Source: Teretinema zuelzerae (lineage in GTDB: Bacteria > Spirochaetota > Spirochaetia > Treponematales > Treponemataceae). Taken from it: a stretch of 64,000 bases of DNA. Under the pieces are notes generated by a model. It worked only from the letters and a program-made list of their open reading frames with translations. It was not told the origin of the DNA and did no database searches. This document shows positions 1-10,000 of the stretch, one piece after another. A program made the position numbers and the translations under genes. The stretch spans positions 1,302,001-1,366,000 of the forward strand of contig NZ_JAINWA010000003.1 in the NCBI RefSeq assembly GCF_021021555.1, in the 5' to 3' direction. The stretch's first letter is position 1. Every line of letters starts with the position of its first letter.

Positions 1-1733
1 TGCGCGATGAAGTACTTATCCTCGTCCATAGCCTGCAGATATTCGATTTCTCGGGTAGCGACGCCGTCCTTGATTTTAACGTAGGGCGCTTCGAGGAAGC
101 CGTAATCGTTTACGCGGGTGTAGTTGGCCAATGAAACGATAAGACCGATGTTCGGACCTTCAGGCGTTTCGATAGGGCACATGCGGCCGTAGTGGGTATA
201 GTGGACGTCGCGGACTTCGAAGCCGGCGCGGTCGCGGGAAAGACCTCCGGGACCGAGTGCGTTCAAGCGCCTTTTGTGGGTCAACTCCGCAAGCGGGTTA
301 ACCTGATCCATAAACTGGGACAATTGGCTTGAACCGAAGAATTCCTTGATCGCGGCGACTATCGGCTTGATGGAAATAAGGTCCTGAGGCTTGATCGTCT
401 CGGTTTCCTTCAAGCTCATACGCTCTTTGGCGATGCGCTCCATCCTGGAGAACGCGGTTTTCAGGGTATTCGTCATGAGCTCGCCGACCGACCGGACGCG
501 GCGGTTGCCGAGGTGGTCGATATCGTCGATGGTTTCGTCGCCGACATACACCTTGATGAGGAACTTCATCGTCGCGATGATATCGTCCTTTATCAGGGTA
601 TATTCGGAAACGGGCTCGGCGTAGTCGAATTTCTTGTTCAGCTTGTAGCGTCCGACGCGGCCGAGGTCGTAGCGGCGGGACGAGAAGAACATGGAAACCA
701 GGTCCTTCTCGGCGGCTTCTACGGTTATGGGTTCGCCGGGCATCAGCACGGAGTAGACGGCGGAAAGAGCGTCGTCGCGGGTAGGCTCGTCCGATTCGGC
801 GTCTCTGCCGGAATACCGGATCTCTTCCCGCTCGAAGCAGTTGATGACCATCGGAGAATCGAGAGAATCAGGATGATCGAAATCGATGACCTCAACTTCG
901 GAAATCTTGTTGATGATCAATTCGTCGATGTTATGCGGATGCAGCTTTTCGCCGGCGCGGTACAGCTTTTTCTTTTCGCCGCCTTCAGTATCTATCCAAA
1001 TCGCGGTTGCCAGAATTTTTCCGACCAGGCCTTCGCGCTGATTGCGGTCCTCGGACACAGCGGCGATAGCGGTTTTGTAGAAGCAGCGGATGATTTCTTC
1101 GCGGGTTTCATAGCCGAGGGCGCGGAGGAACAGAGTTCCCAGAATGCGCTTTTTTCGGTCGATCTTCGCGTAGATGAGTTCTTTCTTCTGATCGATCTCG
1201 AACTCGAGCCAGCTTCCGCGGTACGGAATGATGCGGCTCGAGTAGACGCCTTTCTCGTGAGAGAAAATAACGCCGGGAGAACGATGGATCTGGGATACGA
1301 CGACGCGCTCGGCGCCGTTGATCACGAAGGTTCCGCGATCGGTCATGAGCGGAATATCGCCCATGTATATATCTTTCTGACGGATTTCGCCCGTCTGCTG
1401 GAAAATCAGATTTATGCGCGCTTTCAATGGAACAGAATAGGTTAAACCCTTCTGTTTGCATTCAAGCTCTGAAAACTTGATGTTCTCTTCATCAAGCTCG
1501 TAGAATTCGTACTCAAGAAGCATGTCGCCGTTCGGGCTTTCGATCGGGAATGTCGAGCGAAATACGTCTTCCAGGCCGATTTCCTCGGAGGAGTCCGCAA
1601 CACGTGTCTTGTCCCGCTGAAGAAATTTCTCATATGACGAAAGCTGTATATCTATCAGATCGGGCAATTCCATAAAATTACGGATATTTTTACCGATATA
1701 CTGACGGTTGATCGCCTGATTTCTTGCGAACAT
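1..1733 (-). CDS. rpoB: RNA polymerase beta subunit, N-terminal part (cut by window edge)
   Basis: Catalytic beta subunit of RNA polymerase; only the first 577 codons lie in the window. The start ATG at 1733 has a strong AGGGGG ribosome site 5-6 nt upstream, and the product opens [16 protein letters not shown]. The fork/rifampicin region is readable near the window edge: [10 protein letters not shown] followed by [13 protein letters not shown], then the conserved [19 protein letters not shown]. Residue 491 is Asn (codon 263-261), equivalent to E. coli Ser531; this Asn is known in naturally rifampicin-resistant treponemes. It is last in the ribosomal-protein operon and separated from rplL by hairpins that could set the protein/polymerase ratio. 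rpoC is expected beyond the edge. Confidence 0.98.
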   Translation of the reverse strand, partial: MFARNQAINRQYIGKNIRNFMELPDLIDIQLSSYEKFLQRDKTRVADSSEEIGLEDVFRSTFPIESPNGDMLLEYEFYELDEENIKFSELECKQKGLTYSVPLKARINLIFQQTGEIRQKDIYMGDIPLMTDRGTFVINGAERVVVSQIHRSPGVIFSHEKGVYSSRIIPYRGSWLEFEIDQKKELIYAKIDRKKRILGTLFLRALGYETREEIIRCFYKTAIAAVSEDRNQREGLVGKILATAIWIDTEGGEKKKLYRAGEKLHPHNIDELIINKISEVEVIDFDHPDSLDSPMVINCFEREEIRYSGRDAESDEPTRDDALSAVYSVLMPGEPITVEAAEKDLVSMFFSSRRYDLGRVGRYKLNKKFDYAEPVSEYTLIKDDIIATMKFLIKVYVGDETIDDIDHLGNRRVRSVGELMTNTLKTAFSRMERIAKERMSLKETETIKPQDLISIKPIVAAIKEFFGSSQLSQFMDQVNPLAELTHKRRLNALGPGGLSRDRAGFEVRDVHYTHYGRMCPIETPEGPNIGLIVSLANYTRVNDYGFLEAPYVKIKDGVATREIEYLQAMDEDKYFIA

Positions 1734-1782
1734 CCAACACCCCCTAAAAAAAACGATTGGACACAGGGTCCGGAGACTACAA

Positions 1783-1817
1783 AAAGGTCCCTGCCCATAC
1801 CTCCGGCAGGAACCTTT
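1783..1817 (-). terminator. rplL-rpoB intergenic hairpin (attenuator candidate)
   Basis: AAAGGT/ACCTTT and CCTGCC/GGCAGG pair to form a 12-bp stem with one mismatched position and a 9-nt loop, between the rplL stop and the rpoB start. A partial terminator in this gap is the usual way to make more L7/L12 than RNA polymerase; the role here is inferred from position and fold. Confidence 0.55.
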
Positions 1818-1828
1818 CGAGAATAATC

Positions 1829-1868
1829 AAACAAAACAGTGTGTCAGGCGGCTTGCGCAGCCCGACAC
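1829..1868 (-). terminator. Weak terminator-like hairpin just after rplL
   Basis: GTGTC (1841-1845) pairs with GACAC (1864-1868), and GGC with GCC inside it. Read on the minus strand the stem is followed by ACTGTTTTGTTT, a T-rich tract. It starts about 10 nt past the rplL stop, so it may be a leaky terminator reducing transcription into rpoB. Confidence 0.45.
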
Positions 1869-1878
1869 ATATGATACA

Positions 1879-2262
1879 TCAAGCAACCTCGACCACACCG
1901 CCGGCGGCAGTAATGGCTTCCTTGATTTTTGCGGCTTCGTCCTTGGAAACGCCCTCTTTGAGAGTCTTGGGAGCGCCTTCGACGAGATCTTTCGCTTCTT
2001 TGAGTCCGAGACCGGTGACGGTGCGGACTTCTTTGATAACGGCGATCTTCTTGTCGTCTGCGGAAAGACCCTTGAGAGTTACGGTGAACTCGGTCTGCTC
2101 TTCAGCAGGAGCGGCTGCGGCTGCACCGCCGGCCATTACGGCTACGGGAGCGGCGGCTGTTACGCCGAATTTTTCTTCCATTGCCTTCACGAGTTCGGAG
2201 ACCTCGAGAACGGTCATTGAAGCGATAGCGTCCAGAATCTGATCATTTGTCAAAGCTGCCAT
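1879..2262 (-). CDS. rplL: 50S ribosomal protein L7/L12
   Basis: Stalk protein of the large subunit that recruits translation GTPases; two or three dimers bind L10. The 127-aa product is the usual length. It shows the N-terminal dimerisation helices (residues 1-35), an Ala/Gly-rich hinge (about 36-55) and the C-terminal factor-binding domain with [10 protein letters not shown] and [13 protein letters not shown]. It follows rplJ on the same strand after a 165-nt gap containing small hairpins, and precedes rpoB. A GGAG ribosome site (TTAAGGAGAAG) lies directly upstream of the ATG. Confidence 0.98.
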   Translation of the reverse strand: MAALTNDQILDAIASMTVLEVSELVKAMEEKFGVTAAAPVAVMAGGAAAAAPAEEQTEFTVTLKGLSADDKKIAVIKEVRTVTGLGLKEAKDLVEGAPKTLKEGVSKDEAAKIKEAITAAGGVVEVA

Positions 2263-2293
2263 ATTAACTTCTCCTTAATACGAATCTATTTCT

Positions 2294-2315
2294 GCCCGAA
2301 ACGGGTGTTTTGGGC
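2294..2315 (-). other. Small hairpin between rplJ and rplL
   Basis: GCCC pairs with GGGC and AAAC with GTTT around a GGGT loop, about 30 nt upstream of the rplL start. It could affect rplL translation or mRNA processing; nothing in the sequence decides which. Confidence 0.3.
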
Positions 2316-2427
2316 ATCAGCGCCGCTGCATCTTCATACGAAAACGCCGGAACTGATTTTTCGCGGGACAGGACGACAGCAACGCGCACTGTAACCAGGG
2401 CGCATGAAGCCTGAACCGCGGTTTTTC

Positions 2428-2934
2428 TTAGGCTTCCGCCTTCTTGTCTGCCACTGCCTGCAGGGTGCGGGCGAGCTTGGAAGTATTTCCGAGCATGGCG
2501 GACATAAGCATAGAGATAAGCTCTTTCTTTCCGGGGAGCTTGGAGAACGCGGCGATTTTCGCAGCGTCGTACAGTTCTCCGTCGATAAGTCCGCCCTTGA
2601 TCACAAGAGCGGGAGTTTCTTTCGCGAAATCGAAGAGGATCTTCGCAACGGCGTTCGCTTCATCCGTGGGGAGCGCGACGGCAGTCGGTCCGGTAAGATA
2701 CGCAGAAACGTCCGAAGCTTTCATTTCTTCGAAAGCGATGCGTGCAAAGTTGTTTTTCACGACTTTGTAGGTGCATCCCTTTGCGCGGAGAAGGTCGCGG
2801 AGCTGAGTAATCTGCTCCACGGTCAATCCGCGGTATTCGGTAAAGATATAGTCGGATACGGTCTCGAAACGAGCCTTGATATCCGCGATAGCCGCTGTTT
2901 TAGCAGGCTGCAGTTTCTTTGCCATTATTGCCAT
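2428..2934 (-). CDS. rplJ: 50S ribosomal protein L10
   Basis: L10 anchors the L7/L12 stalk dimers on 23S rRNA and in many bacteria is the translational repressor of its own operon. The 168-aa product begins MAIMAKKLQPAKTAAI and contains the typical FTEYRGLTVEQITQLR and YKVVKNNFARIA segments. The open frame extends to 2988, but the ATG at 2934 is chosen because AGGAG lies 8 nt before it and upstream codons overlap rplA. The rplA stop is 2 nt upstream, so the two are translationally coupled and the ribosome site lies in the end of rplA. Confidence 0.96.
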   Translation of the reverse strand: MAIMAKKLQPAKTAAIADIKARFETVSDYIFTEYRGLTVEQITQLRDLLRAKGCTYKVVKNNFARIAFEEMKASDVSAYLTGPTAVALPTDEANAVAKILFDFAKETPALVIKGGLIDGELYDAAKIAAFSKLPGKKELISMLMSAMLGNTSKLARTLQAVADKKAEA

Positions 2935-2936
2935 GA

Positions 2937-3617
2937 TTATTCTCCTACCTTGTAAGCAACCCAAACTCCGGGTCCCATGGTGGAACAAACGGACACGGAC
3001 TGAACAAAGTCCATCTTGGCGTCGCTCGGTTTTTTCCGCATCATTTCGGAAAGGAAGGCTTCGATGTTTTCAGCGATTTTCGGCGCGTCCATCGAAACTT
3101 TTCCGACCGGAAGGTGGATAACACCGGTTTTATCGGCGCGGAATTCAACGCGGCCCTTCTTGAGCTCATTGATCGCGGCGGCGATGTCGTTCGTTACGGT
3201 TCCGGTCTTCGGATTGGGCATAAGGCCCTTGCGTCCGAGAACCATACCGAGACGGCCGACGTCTTTCATCATGTCGGGGGTAGCGACTGCGATATCGAAA
3301 TCCAGCCAACCGCCCTTAACCTTTTCGATATATTCGTCGGCTCCAGCGAAGGCAGCGCCGGCAGCAAGAGCTTCCTGAGCGCGGTCGTCTTTGCAGAATA
3401 CGAGCACTTTCTTTTCGCCGCGGAACTGATTGGGAAGCACAACGGTATCCCGGACAGTCTGGCTCTTGGAAAGCTTGAGATTGACATGAACCTCGACGGT
3501 TTCGTCGAACTTGGTGAATTTGAGCTCTTTTACGAGTTCGCAGGCCTTAACAAGATCATACTCCTGCATGGAGTCGTATTTCTTGAGCGATTCGCGATAT
3601 TTTTTTCCGTGTTTCAT
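2937..3617 (-). CDS. rplA: 50S ribosomal protein L1
   Basis: L1 builds the mobile L1 stalk near the E site and commonly represses the L11 operon by binding its mRNA. The 226-aa product has the expected opening [15 protein letters not shown], the signature region around [21 protein letters not shown] and a C-terminal [14 protein letters not shown] segment. It starts one base after the rplK stop and ends 2 nt before rplJ. Confidence 0.98.
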   Translation of the reverse strand: MKHGKKYRESLKKYDSMQEYDLVKACELVKELKFTKFDETVEVHVNLKLSKSQTVRDTVVLPNQFRGEKKVLVFCKDDRAQEALAAGAAFAGADEYIEKVKGGWLDFDIAVATPDMMKDVGRLGMVLGRKGLMPNPKTGTVTNDIAAAINELKKGRVEFRADKTGVIHLPVGKVSMDAPKIAENIEAFLSEMMRKKPSDAKMDFVQSVSVCSTMGPGVWVAYKVGE

Positions 3618-3618
3618 A

Positions 3619-4050
3619 TTATCGCTCCACCTCTACGCCCATACTGCGAGCAGTACCGGCAATAATTTTCTTGGCCGCTTCGATATCGTTCGCGTTGATG
3701 TCGGGCATCTTGAGCTTCGCGATTTCTTCGAGCTTTTCCTTGGAAATGGTCGCAACCTTGTTCTTCGTGGCGTTATCGGAGCCCTTCTGAAGATTGCATG
3801 CCTTCTTGATAAGAACGGATGCGGGCGGAGTCTTCAGAATGAAGGTGAAGGTCTTGTCGGAATAGACAGTAATCACGCAAGGAATTACGAGTCCGGCTTC
3901 CATTGCTTTCGTACGATCGTTGAACTGTTGTACGAACTGAGGAGCGCTCACGCCGTGGGGTCCGAGAGCCGGTCCGACGGGAGGAGCAGGAGTCGCCTTA
4001 CCCGCGGGGCACTGCAACTTGATCACGGCTGTGATCTTTTTCTTTGCCAT
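3619..4050 (-). CDS. rplK: 50S ribosomal protein L11
   Basis: L11 binds the GTPase-associated centre of 23S rRNA and is needed for stringent-factor activation. The 143-aa product carries the proline-rich N-terminal domain ([17 protein letters not shown]) and the C-terminal RNA-binding domain ending [12 protein letters not shown]. An AGGAG ribosome site precedes the ATG. The 183-nt gap to nusG holds a terminator-like stem and GC-rich inverted repeats, a plausible L1-binding leader. Confidence 0.98.
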   Translation of the reverse strand: MAKKKITAVIKLQCPAGKATPAPPVGPALGPHGVSAPQFVQQFNDRTKAMEAGLVIPCVITVYSDKTFTFILKTPPASVLIKKACNLQKGSDNATKNKVATISKEKLEEIAKLKMPDINANDIEAAKKIIAGTARSMGVEVER

Positions 4051-4183
4051 AAGATTCTCCTATTGGTAGTAACGACGCTTATCCGGAGTAACACCCCGGA
4101 GCGACTCCGCCTACCGGCGGATTCCGCACGAAATCTGAATAAGAGCCGGCAAAAGCCCTCGTTCGATTCCACGTCTCCCATAT

Positions 4184-4216
4184 CAAACAGAACAGGCCCT
4201 GCCTAGAAGACAGGGC
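4184..4216 (-). terminator. Terminator-like stem between nusG and rplK
   Basis: GCCCTG (4196-4201) pairs with CAGGGC (4211-4216) over a 9-nt loop. On the minus strand it is followed by CTGTTCTGTTTG. It sits just past the nusG stop, so it may partly separate secE-nusG from the ribosomal-protein genes. Confidence 0.5.
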
Positions 4217-4233
4217 GCGTTCATGCCTACATG

Positions 4234-4791
4234 CTAAATCTTTTCAACCTGTAAAATATCGACTTCGACCGGAGTGGCACGGCCGAAAATTCCGACCATA
4301 ACCCGCAGCTTATTCTTTTCGGTATTCACTTCTTCGATGGTTCCGGTGAAAGAATCGAACGGACCGTCGATGATTTTGACGGTTTCCCCGATTTCGAAAG
4401 ACTGCTTGATGCGGGGAGCCTTATCGCCCTTGAGCTCGCCGGCCTTCTGAAGAATAGCGCGAGCTTCGTCCTGACTGATAGGCTGAGGACGGACGCCGCT
4501 GGGAGTGCCGACGAAACCGGTTACGCCCTGAATCTTGCGGATGGCGGAACAGGTAGCCTTCCATCCAAGCTCGGGCAGATCCATCTCGATAAGAATATAT
4601 CCAGGAAGAAATTTTTTGGTTACGCTTTTCTTTTTTCCGTCCTTAACCTCTATCACTTCCTCTACAGGAACCTTGATATCGGCTACGACATCAGCCGAGA
4701 TGTCTCCGGACTCGATAAGAGAACGTATTGTTTTTTCGATCTTGCCTTCATACCCTGAATAGGTATGCAGGATGTACCATCCCTTAGCCAT
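4234..4791 (-). CDS. nusG: Transcription elongation/antitermination factor NusG
   Basis: Cytoplasmic elongation factor that binds the RNA polymerase clamp through its NGN domain and Rho or ribosomal S10 through its KOW domain. The 185-aa product begins MAKGWYILHTYSGYEGKIEKT, typical of the NGN domain; GTPSGVRPQPIS closes that domain. The KOW segment FEIGETVKIIDGPFDSFTG follows at about residues 130-148. It starts 9 nt after the secE stop. Confidence 0.98.
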   Translation of the reverse strand: MAKGWYILHTYSGYEGKIEKTIRSLIESGDISADVVADIKVPVEEVIEVKDGKKKSVTKKFLPGYILIEMDLPELGWKATCSAIRKIQGVTGFVGTPSGVRPQPISQDEARAILQKAGELKGDKAPRIKQSFEIGETVKIIDGPFDSFTGTIEEVNTEKNKLRVMVGIFGRATPVEVDILQVEKI

Positions 4792-4800
4792 CAGCGATGC

Positions 4801-4980
4801 CTAAAAAACAAGATTCACACCGGCTACGAGTACAGCGTCAAGAACACCAAGAATAGCGGCGATTATAATTGTTGAGACCACCACCACTTTCACGGAAGAG
4901 ATCACATCATCGCGTGTCGGCCAGACTACCTTGCGGAGCTCGGCAACACATTCCTTCAAAAACTGGACGATTTTCGACAT
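4801..4980 (-). CDS. secE: Preprotein translocase subunit SecE
   Basis: Small single-span clamp of the SecYEG channel in the inner membrane. The 59-aa product has the conserved amphipathic helix (residues 5-25, including AELRKVVWPTRDDV) followed by one transmembrane helix of Val/Ile/Ala. An ATG at 4992 is in frame, but the one at 4980 is preferred because GGGGA precedes it by 5 nt and the upstream ATG has no ribosome site. Adjacent nusG is the usual partner. Confidence 0.95.
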   Translation of the reverse strand: MSKIVQFLKECVAELRKVVWPTRDDVISSVKVVVVSTIIIAAILGVLDAVLVAGVNLVF

Positions 4981-5005
4981 GCCAGTCCCCATTTTAATAA
5001 GATAG

Positions 5006-5078
5006 CAGGTCAGGCAGGACTCGAACCCGCAACATTCGGTTTTGGAGACCGACGCTCTACCATTAGAGCTACTGACCT
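5006..5078 (-). tRNA. tRNA-Trp (CCA anticodon)
   Basis: A 73-nt cloverleaf: acceptor AGGTCAG/CTGACCT, anticodon stem TCGGT/ACCGA with loop CTCCAAA giving CCA, T-loop GTTCGAGTC, discriminator G; the 3' CCA end is not encoded. It lies between rpmG and secE in the same operon. Confidence 0.97.
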
Positions 5079-5163
5079 GAGAGAAGTAAAAAGTCTGCTA
5101 CGCAAACTGTTTAGTTCTCCCGCCGCGGCCTAAAAAAGCCATGGCATCATTTTTGTACGACTA

Positions 5164-5190
5164 AAGCCTTTCGGCGAAACCGAAAGGCTT
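5164..5190 (-). terminator. Strong hairpin between rpmG and tRNA-Trp
   Basis: An 11-bp perfect stem (AAGCCTTTCGG with its complement) closes a 5-nt loop, about 20 nt past the rpmG stop. There is no long U tract, so it may be a partial terminator or an RNA processing site that frees the downstream tRNA. Confidence 0.5.
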
Positions 5191-5211
5191 CCGTCAACCG
5201 GAAAGAAAGGC

Positions 5212-5382
5212 TTATTTAACCTTGGTTTCCTTGTGAATCGTATGCTTGCGCTCGAAAGGACAGTACTTGCTCAGCTCAAGCTTACCCTGGGTATTCTTTC
5301 GATTCTTCTTGGTAGTATAATTTTTCTGCTTGCATTCAGTGCACTGCATAGCGATTATTTCTACGGATGTTTTCTTGGCCAT
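5212..5382 (-). CDS. rpmG: 50S ribosomal protein L33
   Basis: Small large-subunit protein of 56 aa, beginning [18 protein letters not shown] and ending KETKVK. It contains the diagnostic [10 protein letters not shown] and KLELSKYCP segments. The first zinc pair C14-x2-C17 is present and C41 is kept, but the fourth ligand position is Glu (CPFE), so zinc binding is uncertain. An AAGGGG ribosome site precedes the ATG. It is flanked by tRNA-Thr and tRNA-Trp in the same transcription unit. Confidence 0.96.
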   Translation of the reverse strand: MAKKTSVEIIAMQCTECKQKNYTTKKNRKNTQGKLELSKYCPFERKHTIHKETKVK

Positions 5383-5407
5383 TTTTGTCCCCTTGTAGGA
5401 ATGATAC

Positions 5408-5480
5408 AGCTCCCAAACAGAATCGAACTGTTGACCTCAACCTTACCATGGTTGCGCTCTACCGACTGAGCTATAGGAGC
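5408..5480 (-). tRNA. tRNA-Thr (GGT anticodon)
   Basis: A 73-nt cloverleaf: acceptor GCTCCTA/TGGGAGC with one G-T pair, anticodon stem CAACC/GGTTG with loop ATGGTAA (anticodon GGT), T-loop GTTCGATTC. It is the first gene of the operon, about 30 nt after the predicted transcription start. Confidence 0.97.
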
Positions 5481-5517
5481 ATTCATGCGCGCATCGATGT
5501 GTGAAAGATGCTTGCCT

Positions 5518-5546
5518 AAATTATCAGAGGACCATTGTTTTGTCAA
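5518..5546 (-). promoter_or_regulatory. sigma70 promoter of the tRNA/ribosomal operon
   Basis: On the minus strand: TTGACA (5546-5541), 17-nt spacer, TAATTT (5523-5518). This near-consensus promoter should start transcription at about 5511, just before tRNA-Thr. It is the only strong promoter seen ahead of the whole operon. Confidence 0.85.
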
Positions 5547-5626
5547 TACCGAAAACAAAAACGGATCGCTTTTTTCCGGTAGCCAAAAGACGGGAGCCTC
5601 ACTATATTATTCACGAGGAGCGACGC

Positions 5627-6484
5627 ATGACCAACCTGGACGAACGGATCGAGCGCATTTTAACCAGCTACGAAGAATTCGGCGGAATCAATCTGACCGA
5701 CAATCAACACTTTCCCAACCGGCAAACCGTAGTCGAGGTTATCTGCGACCTGGAAAACATCATTTTCCCCGGATTCCGGGAAAACACTTCGATTGATCGC
5801 GAATCGCTGCGCTTCGTGACAGGAGAGCGGCTCCACCGGGTAGCCCTCAAGCTCACCGGAGAGGTCCTGAAGGCCATTAAATACATCTGCGAAATATCCC
5901 AACGCGAAGGGAAAGGGTGCTATAAATACGCCGAACAGATAGTGCTCGCGCTCATCGATGAAATACCCGAATTCCGCCGATTATCCGTTACGGACGCGCA
6001 GGCGGCCCTCGACGGAGATCCGGCGGCGAGAAGCGTCGAGGAAGTAATTCTATCGTACCCGGGGCTGGAAGCCCTGTTAGTCCACCGGATAGCGCACTTC
6101 CTGCATTCCAAGGGCGTTCCCATCATCCCCCGGATGATGAGCGAATACGTGCATGGAAAAACCGGCATAGACATTCATCCGGGCGCGAAAATCGGGGAAG
6201 AGTGCTTTATCGATCACGGAACAGGCGTGGTTATCGGGGAAACCTGCGTAATCGGAAAACATGTGAAGGTGTACCAGGGAGTAACGCTGGGAGCGCTCAG
6301 CGTGAAAAAGGCGATGGCAGACAAGAAAAGACATCCTACTATAGAAGATAACGTGACCATTTACGCCGGAGCGACCATTCTCGGGGGAGAAACGGTGATC
6401 GGAGAAGGAAGCGTGATCGGCGGAAACACCTGGATTACGGAAACCGTATCGCCGAAGAGCAGGATATACAATTGCCCAAGTTAA
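5627..6484 (+). CDS. cysE: Serine O-acetyltransferase
   Basis: Makes O-acetylserine from serine and acetyl-CoA, the first step of cysteine synthesis. The 285-aa product has an alpha-helical N-terminal half (to about residue 175) and a left-handed beta-helix of hexapeptide repeats. Active-site motifs [19 protein letters not shown] and [10 protein letters not shown] are present. The ATG at 5627 is chosen over upstream in-frame ATGs because GAGGAG lies 6 nt before it. The end overlaps the next gene by 13 nt. The N-terminal extension is of the longer kind seen in several anaerobes. Confidence 0.93.
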   Translation: MTNLDERIERILTSYEEFGGINLTDNQHFPNRQTVVEVICDLENIIFPGFRENTSIDRESLRFVTGERLHRVALKLTGEVLKAIKYICEISQREGKGCYKYAEQIVLALIDEIPEFRRLSVTDAQAALDGDPAARSVEEVILSYPGLEALLVHRIAHFLHSKGVPIIPRMMSEYVHGKTGIDIHPGAKIGEECFIDHGTGVVIGETCVIGKHVKVYQGVTLGALSVKKAMADKKRHPTIEDNVTIYAGATILGGETVIGEGSVIGGNTWITETVSPKSRIYNCPS

Positions 6485-6864
6485 AGAGCCTTTTATCCGG
6501 AATTCGGGCGTGGGACGCGGTCATACTGGCCGCAGTCCTTGCAGCGGCGATAGCGTCCGGGATCTACGTGTACGGAGGAGCCGCCGCGCGTCTCAGAGTC
6601 GTTATCGAATCCCCCGAGGGAAGCTGGATATACAGCCTGGATGAAACCGTGGAAGTCGATATACCCGGAACGCTCGGAAACACGCGGATTCACATTGAAA
6701 ACGGGGAGGTTCATTTTGAGGACTCCCCCTGCCCCAACAAAACCTGCATCGCGGCCCCCGCCTTAAAACGAAAAGGCGACTGGAACGCCTGCCTCCCCAA
6801 CGAAGTCATCGTCCGAATCGAAGGAACCGAAAAAAACAGCGGAGTCGACATCATTTCCCGTTGA
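6472..6864 (+). CDS. NusG domain II-containing membrane-anchored protein
   Basis: The 130-aa product has one transmembrane segment (about residues 16-36) followed by an extracytoplasmic beta domain. The CPNKTC and [12 protein letters not shown] segments match the NusG_II family (PF07009), whose function is unknown. A TTG start at 6472 is inferred because AGGA lies 7 nt upstream and no ATG/GTG is better placed. It overlaps cysE by 13 nt, so the two are co-transcribed; no redox or FMN-transfer genes, with which this family often sits, are next to it here. Confidence 0.8.
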   Translation: MPKLKSLLSGIRAWDAVILAAVLAAAIASGIYVYGGAAARLRVVIESPEGSWIYSLDETVEVDIPGTLGNTRIHIENGEVHFEDSPCPNKTCIAAPALKRKGDWNACLPNEVIVRIEGTEKNSGVDIISR

Positions 6865-6866
6865 AA

Positions 6867-6927
6867 GCGGAGAATAAAGGGCTTATTCTCCGCATAAAGT
6901 GCGGAGAATAACTGGAATAATCTCCGC
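6867..6927 (+). repeat. Pair of GCGGAGAATAA inverted-repeat hairpins
   Basis: A perfect 11-bp inverted repeat (6867-6877 with 6883-6893, loop AGGGC) begins 2 nt after the preceding stop codon. The same 11-mer recurs at 6901-6911 with a 7-bp partner at 6921-6927. No U tract follows. They may be terminators, mRNA-stability stems or protein-binding sites upstream of the giant surface gene. Confidence 0.6.
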
Positions 6928-7056
6928 AAAACACAGGGGTCTCAACCTCGAGCCCCTTTCTGCCGAAAATCGTAGAGATTATGTGTCCCTTTTTACCCGA
7001 ACGAATTTGGTTTTGGGTATATAGGGGCTTACAATTGAAGGCAGGAGTTCCGGCTG

Positions 7057-10000
7057 ATGAAAAACATGAAATCCTTTCGATATATATGTGCTTTCGCGGT
7101 TTGCGTTTTTTTTGTGCAGACGGGAGCGTGGGGAGCGATTTTTACCTGGGACGGCTCGGCTGCCGACGGGCTGTGGAATACTGCCGCAAACTGGACGCTA
7201 ACAGACAATACTGTTGCGGACGCCGGATTGGACGGGATTCCGAACGGAGTGGACTCGGCCCGAATTCCGCTTGCGCAAAGCATTACGACCGGCGGAGCGC
7301 TAACCGTGCAGGGGATTACCTTTACGGCCGGAGCAACGTTGACGCTGGGCGGAAACCTGACGATAAATGGCGACAACTGGGATCCGGACAACGCGCTCTA
7401 TCTTGAATCAACAGGGATAACGATAAATCTGGGCGGAAACGATATAACTGCGGGAAAAACGCACTTTGGACTAGATAATCAATGCGGGTTGACGGTTAAC
7501 GGGGCTGGAAATTTTACGACTAATACTGTTGACACCAGACAAACTGCGAACAACTCTCTCTTGTTGTATTCCGACGCGCGCTTCAAGATCACCTCCGGCG
7601 GATATCTCGACCATACCACCGGATCGATGCTTTTTTCCGGAGACAGTTCAAGTTCGATCGATCTGCCGACAGGGTTCACTGCACCGGCTCCGACAAATGT
7701 GACGATCGAAAATCTGCAAATTCTGGTTGCCGGAGTTTCGTTCTCCATAACAGCGACGCCGGAACTGACAACAGGACTCACGAGCGTTGTTAACATAACA
7801 GGAAGCTTTACCGACACTCAAACGTTCTTCTTTACCGCTACTGTGACAGACGCAGGAGTGACAACAAACGAGTCGTACACGATAAACGGAACTGCATACA
7901 CCGATTCTGTAGCTGCAAAAACAGCCCTCGGAACGCCGGCAGCAGGTACGCCGAACACCTTCAGCAGAAACATAACCATTCCCGCGACTGTCGATGCCGG
8001 AGACGGAATACTCATTCAGTTCTATATGTCCGCCAGTTATCTCCCTATCGGATCGGTTCAGTATGTGCAGGCTGGAAAGGAATGGACGAATAACGGAGGC
8101 ACCGGCGACGGTTTTTGGGCGACCGCAGTAAACTGGGACCCGGCGGGCGTTCCGACAGGGACAGACATCGTCACGATTCCTTCCGGAGGAACGCCGACTA
8201 TCGCGGCGGGAACGACCGCGACAGCGAAAAGAGCGACGGTACAAACCGGGGCGACGCTTACTTTTGGAAACGGAAGCACGCTCAACGCGGATAAAATAAA
8301 CAACAACGGAACCGTCATCCTGGAAGGAAGCGCAACGCTCCCATCAACCAGGACCAACGGCCTGAACAGCACCATAGAGTATGCAGGAGCCGGAACTCCG
8401 ATCTGGGGATCGACGTATGAAAACCTCACAATAAACGCCAGCGGAACTATTACAGCGACGTCTGCATTGGTTGTGAATGAAGATTTAGCGGTGACAGCGG
8501 GAACGCTGACGGCGCAGGGAAATCTTTCTGTTTCGGGAGCGCTTTCAATAAGCGGCGCGGGAAGCGCGAATTTCAACGCTGGCGCGGGCGCGCAGGCCAC
8601 AAGCGCGAATAGCGTCAGCTTTTCGACGACGGGAACAGTCGGCCTGGGCAACGACTCAGGAGATTCCTTTGCCGCAACGACAGGAAACCTCGCCCTCGGA
8701 GGGGCAGCGTCTTTCGCGCTCGCGGGTACGATAAATGCGGGAGGAACCATAACGCTCGGCGAAAACGCATCGCTTGCGGCCGATACGGTATTCTCCAAAG
8801 CGGCCGCGTTGACGGGATCGGTCAATATGACGACTGGAGGCAACGATCTTACCCTCACGGGAGGATTCGACTGCGACGGCAATACAATCACGCTGACCGG
8901 CGGCGGCACGCTGAACAATCCCGTTTCCATCGCAGTAGGCACCGGAACGCTGAATTTCGCAGACGGAACCCTGGCAGGAGCAGGAAGCGTTTCAATAAGC
9001 ACGGGAACCCTCAAAATTACCGGGACGGCGGCAAGCCTCACGGTGACAGATAACTCGATTATTAACATGCAAGGCGCCATAACGACGTTGACGGTGAGCG
9101 GAGGGGTCCCGACGGTTACCGGAACAGGAACCGGACTTACCATTGGCGGGAATCCCGGCGGGGCGATTTCGACCGATGGTACCGTAACAATTACCGGAAC
9201 CGCATTCACCGATATTACAAACTCCGGAACGCTGACTATCAGCAACGCGGCGACTTTGTCGGGCAATCTTGTAGTAACAGCGGGAAGCGTAAGCGCGAGC
9301 AGTACGCTCGGGGTCGGGGGGAATGTCGAAATCGAACTGGGAACCACGCTGAATATTGGCGGAGTTCTAACGGTTACGGGCAACTGGACAGATAACGGAG
9401 CGACTTTTACCCATAACTTGAATGGAGTCGTTTTTACGCCAGCAGCCTTGGGAACATCGACCATTACCGGCGATACTGATTTTGCTGATTTAACATGCGC
9501 GAATCAGGGAGGGGAAACTCTGTCCATCGCTGGAGATATCGGCGTGACGGGAACGCTTACCCTGAGCGGAACAGGAACAGCCGACAGGCTCATAATTACG
9601 GGCGCAGGATCGATCGATTTGACGGCTCCGCAAACTACAGGACAATATCTTCTCGTCGATCCTGACATTAATATTGCGACTAGCACATACACCGCATACT
9701 CCAGCCGAGCGAGCGGTACTCCTCCGGCAGGATGGGTTTTATATGCGTCCGCGAACGGTTCCCCGGTAACATGGACAGGGGCAGGGATTAACGCGAACTG
9801 GGATAATCCGGACAACTGGGGCGCGTTGGCTGTACCGGGAAGCGTAGACGAGGTAGTTATTCCGAATATCGGACCATCGACAAATTACCCGGTCGCGAAT
9901 GTCGCGGTGAATGCCGCAGAGATTACGGTCGACGCGAATGCAGAGTTTACCGGGAACGGACAATCGATCAACGCAACCGGAGATTTCAGCAATTCGGGAA

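Noticed and set aside
513-1445. 310-codon open frame on the plus strand opposite rpoB
   Set aside because: It is antisense to strongly conserved rpoB codons and has no ribosome site or known motif.
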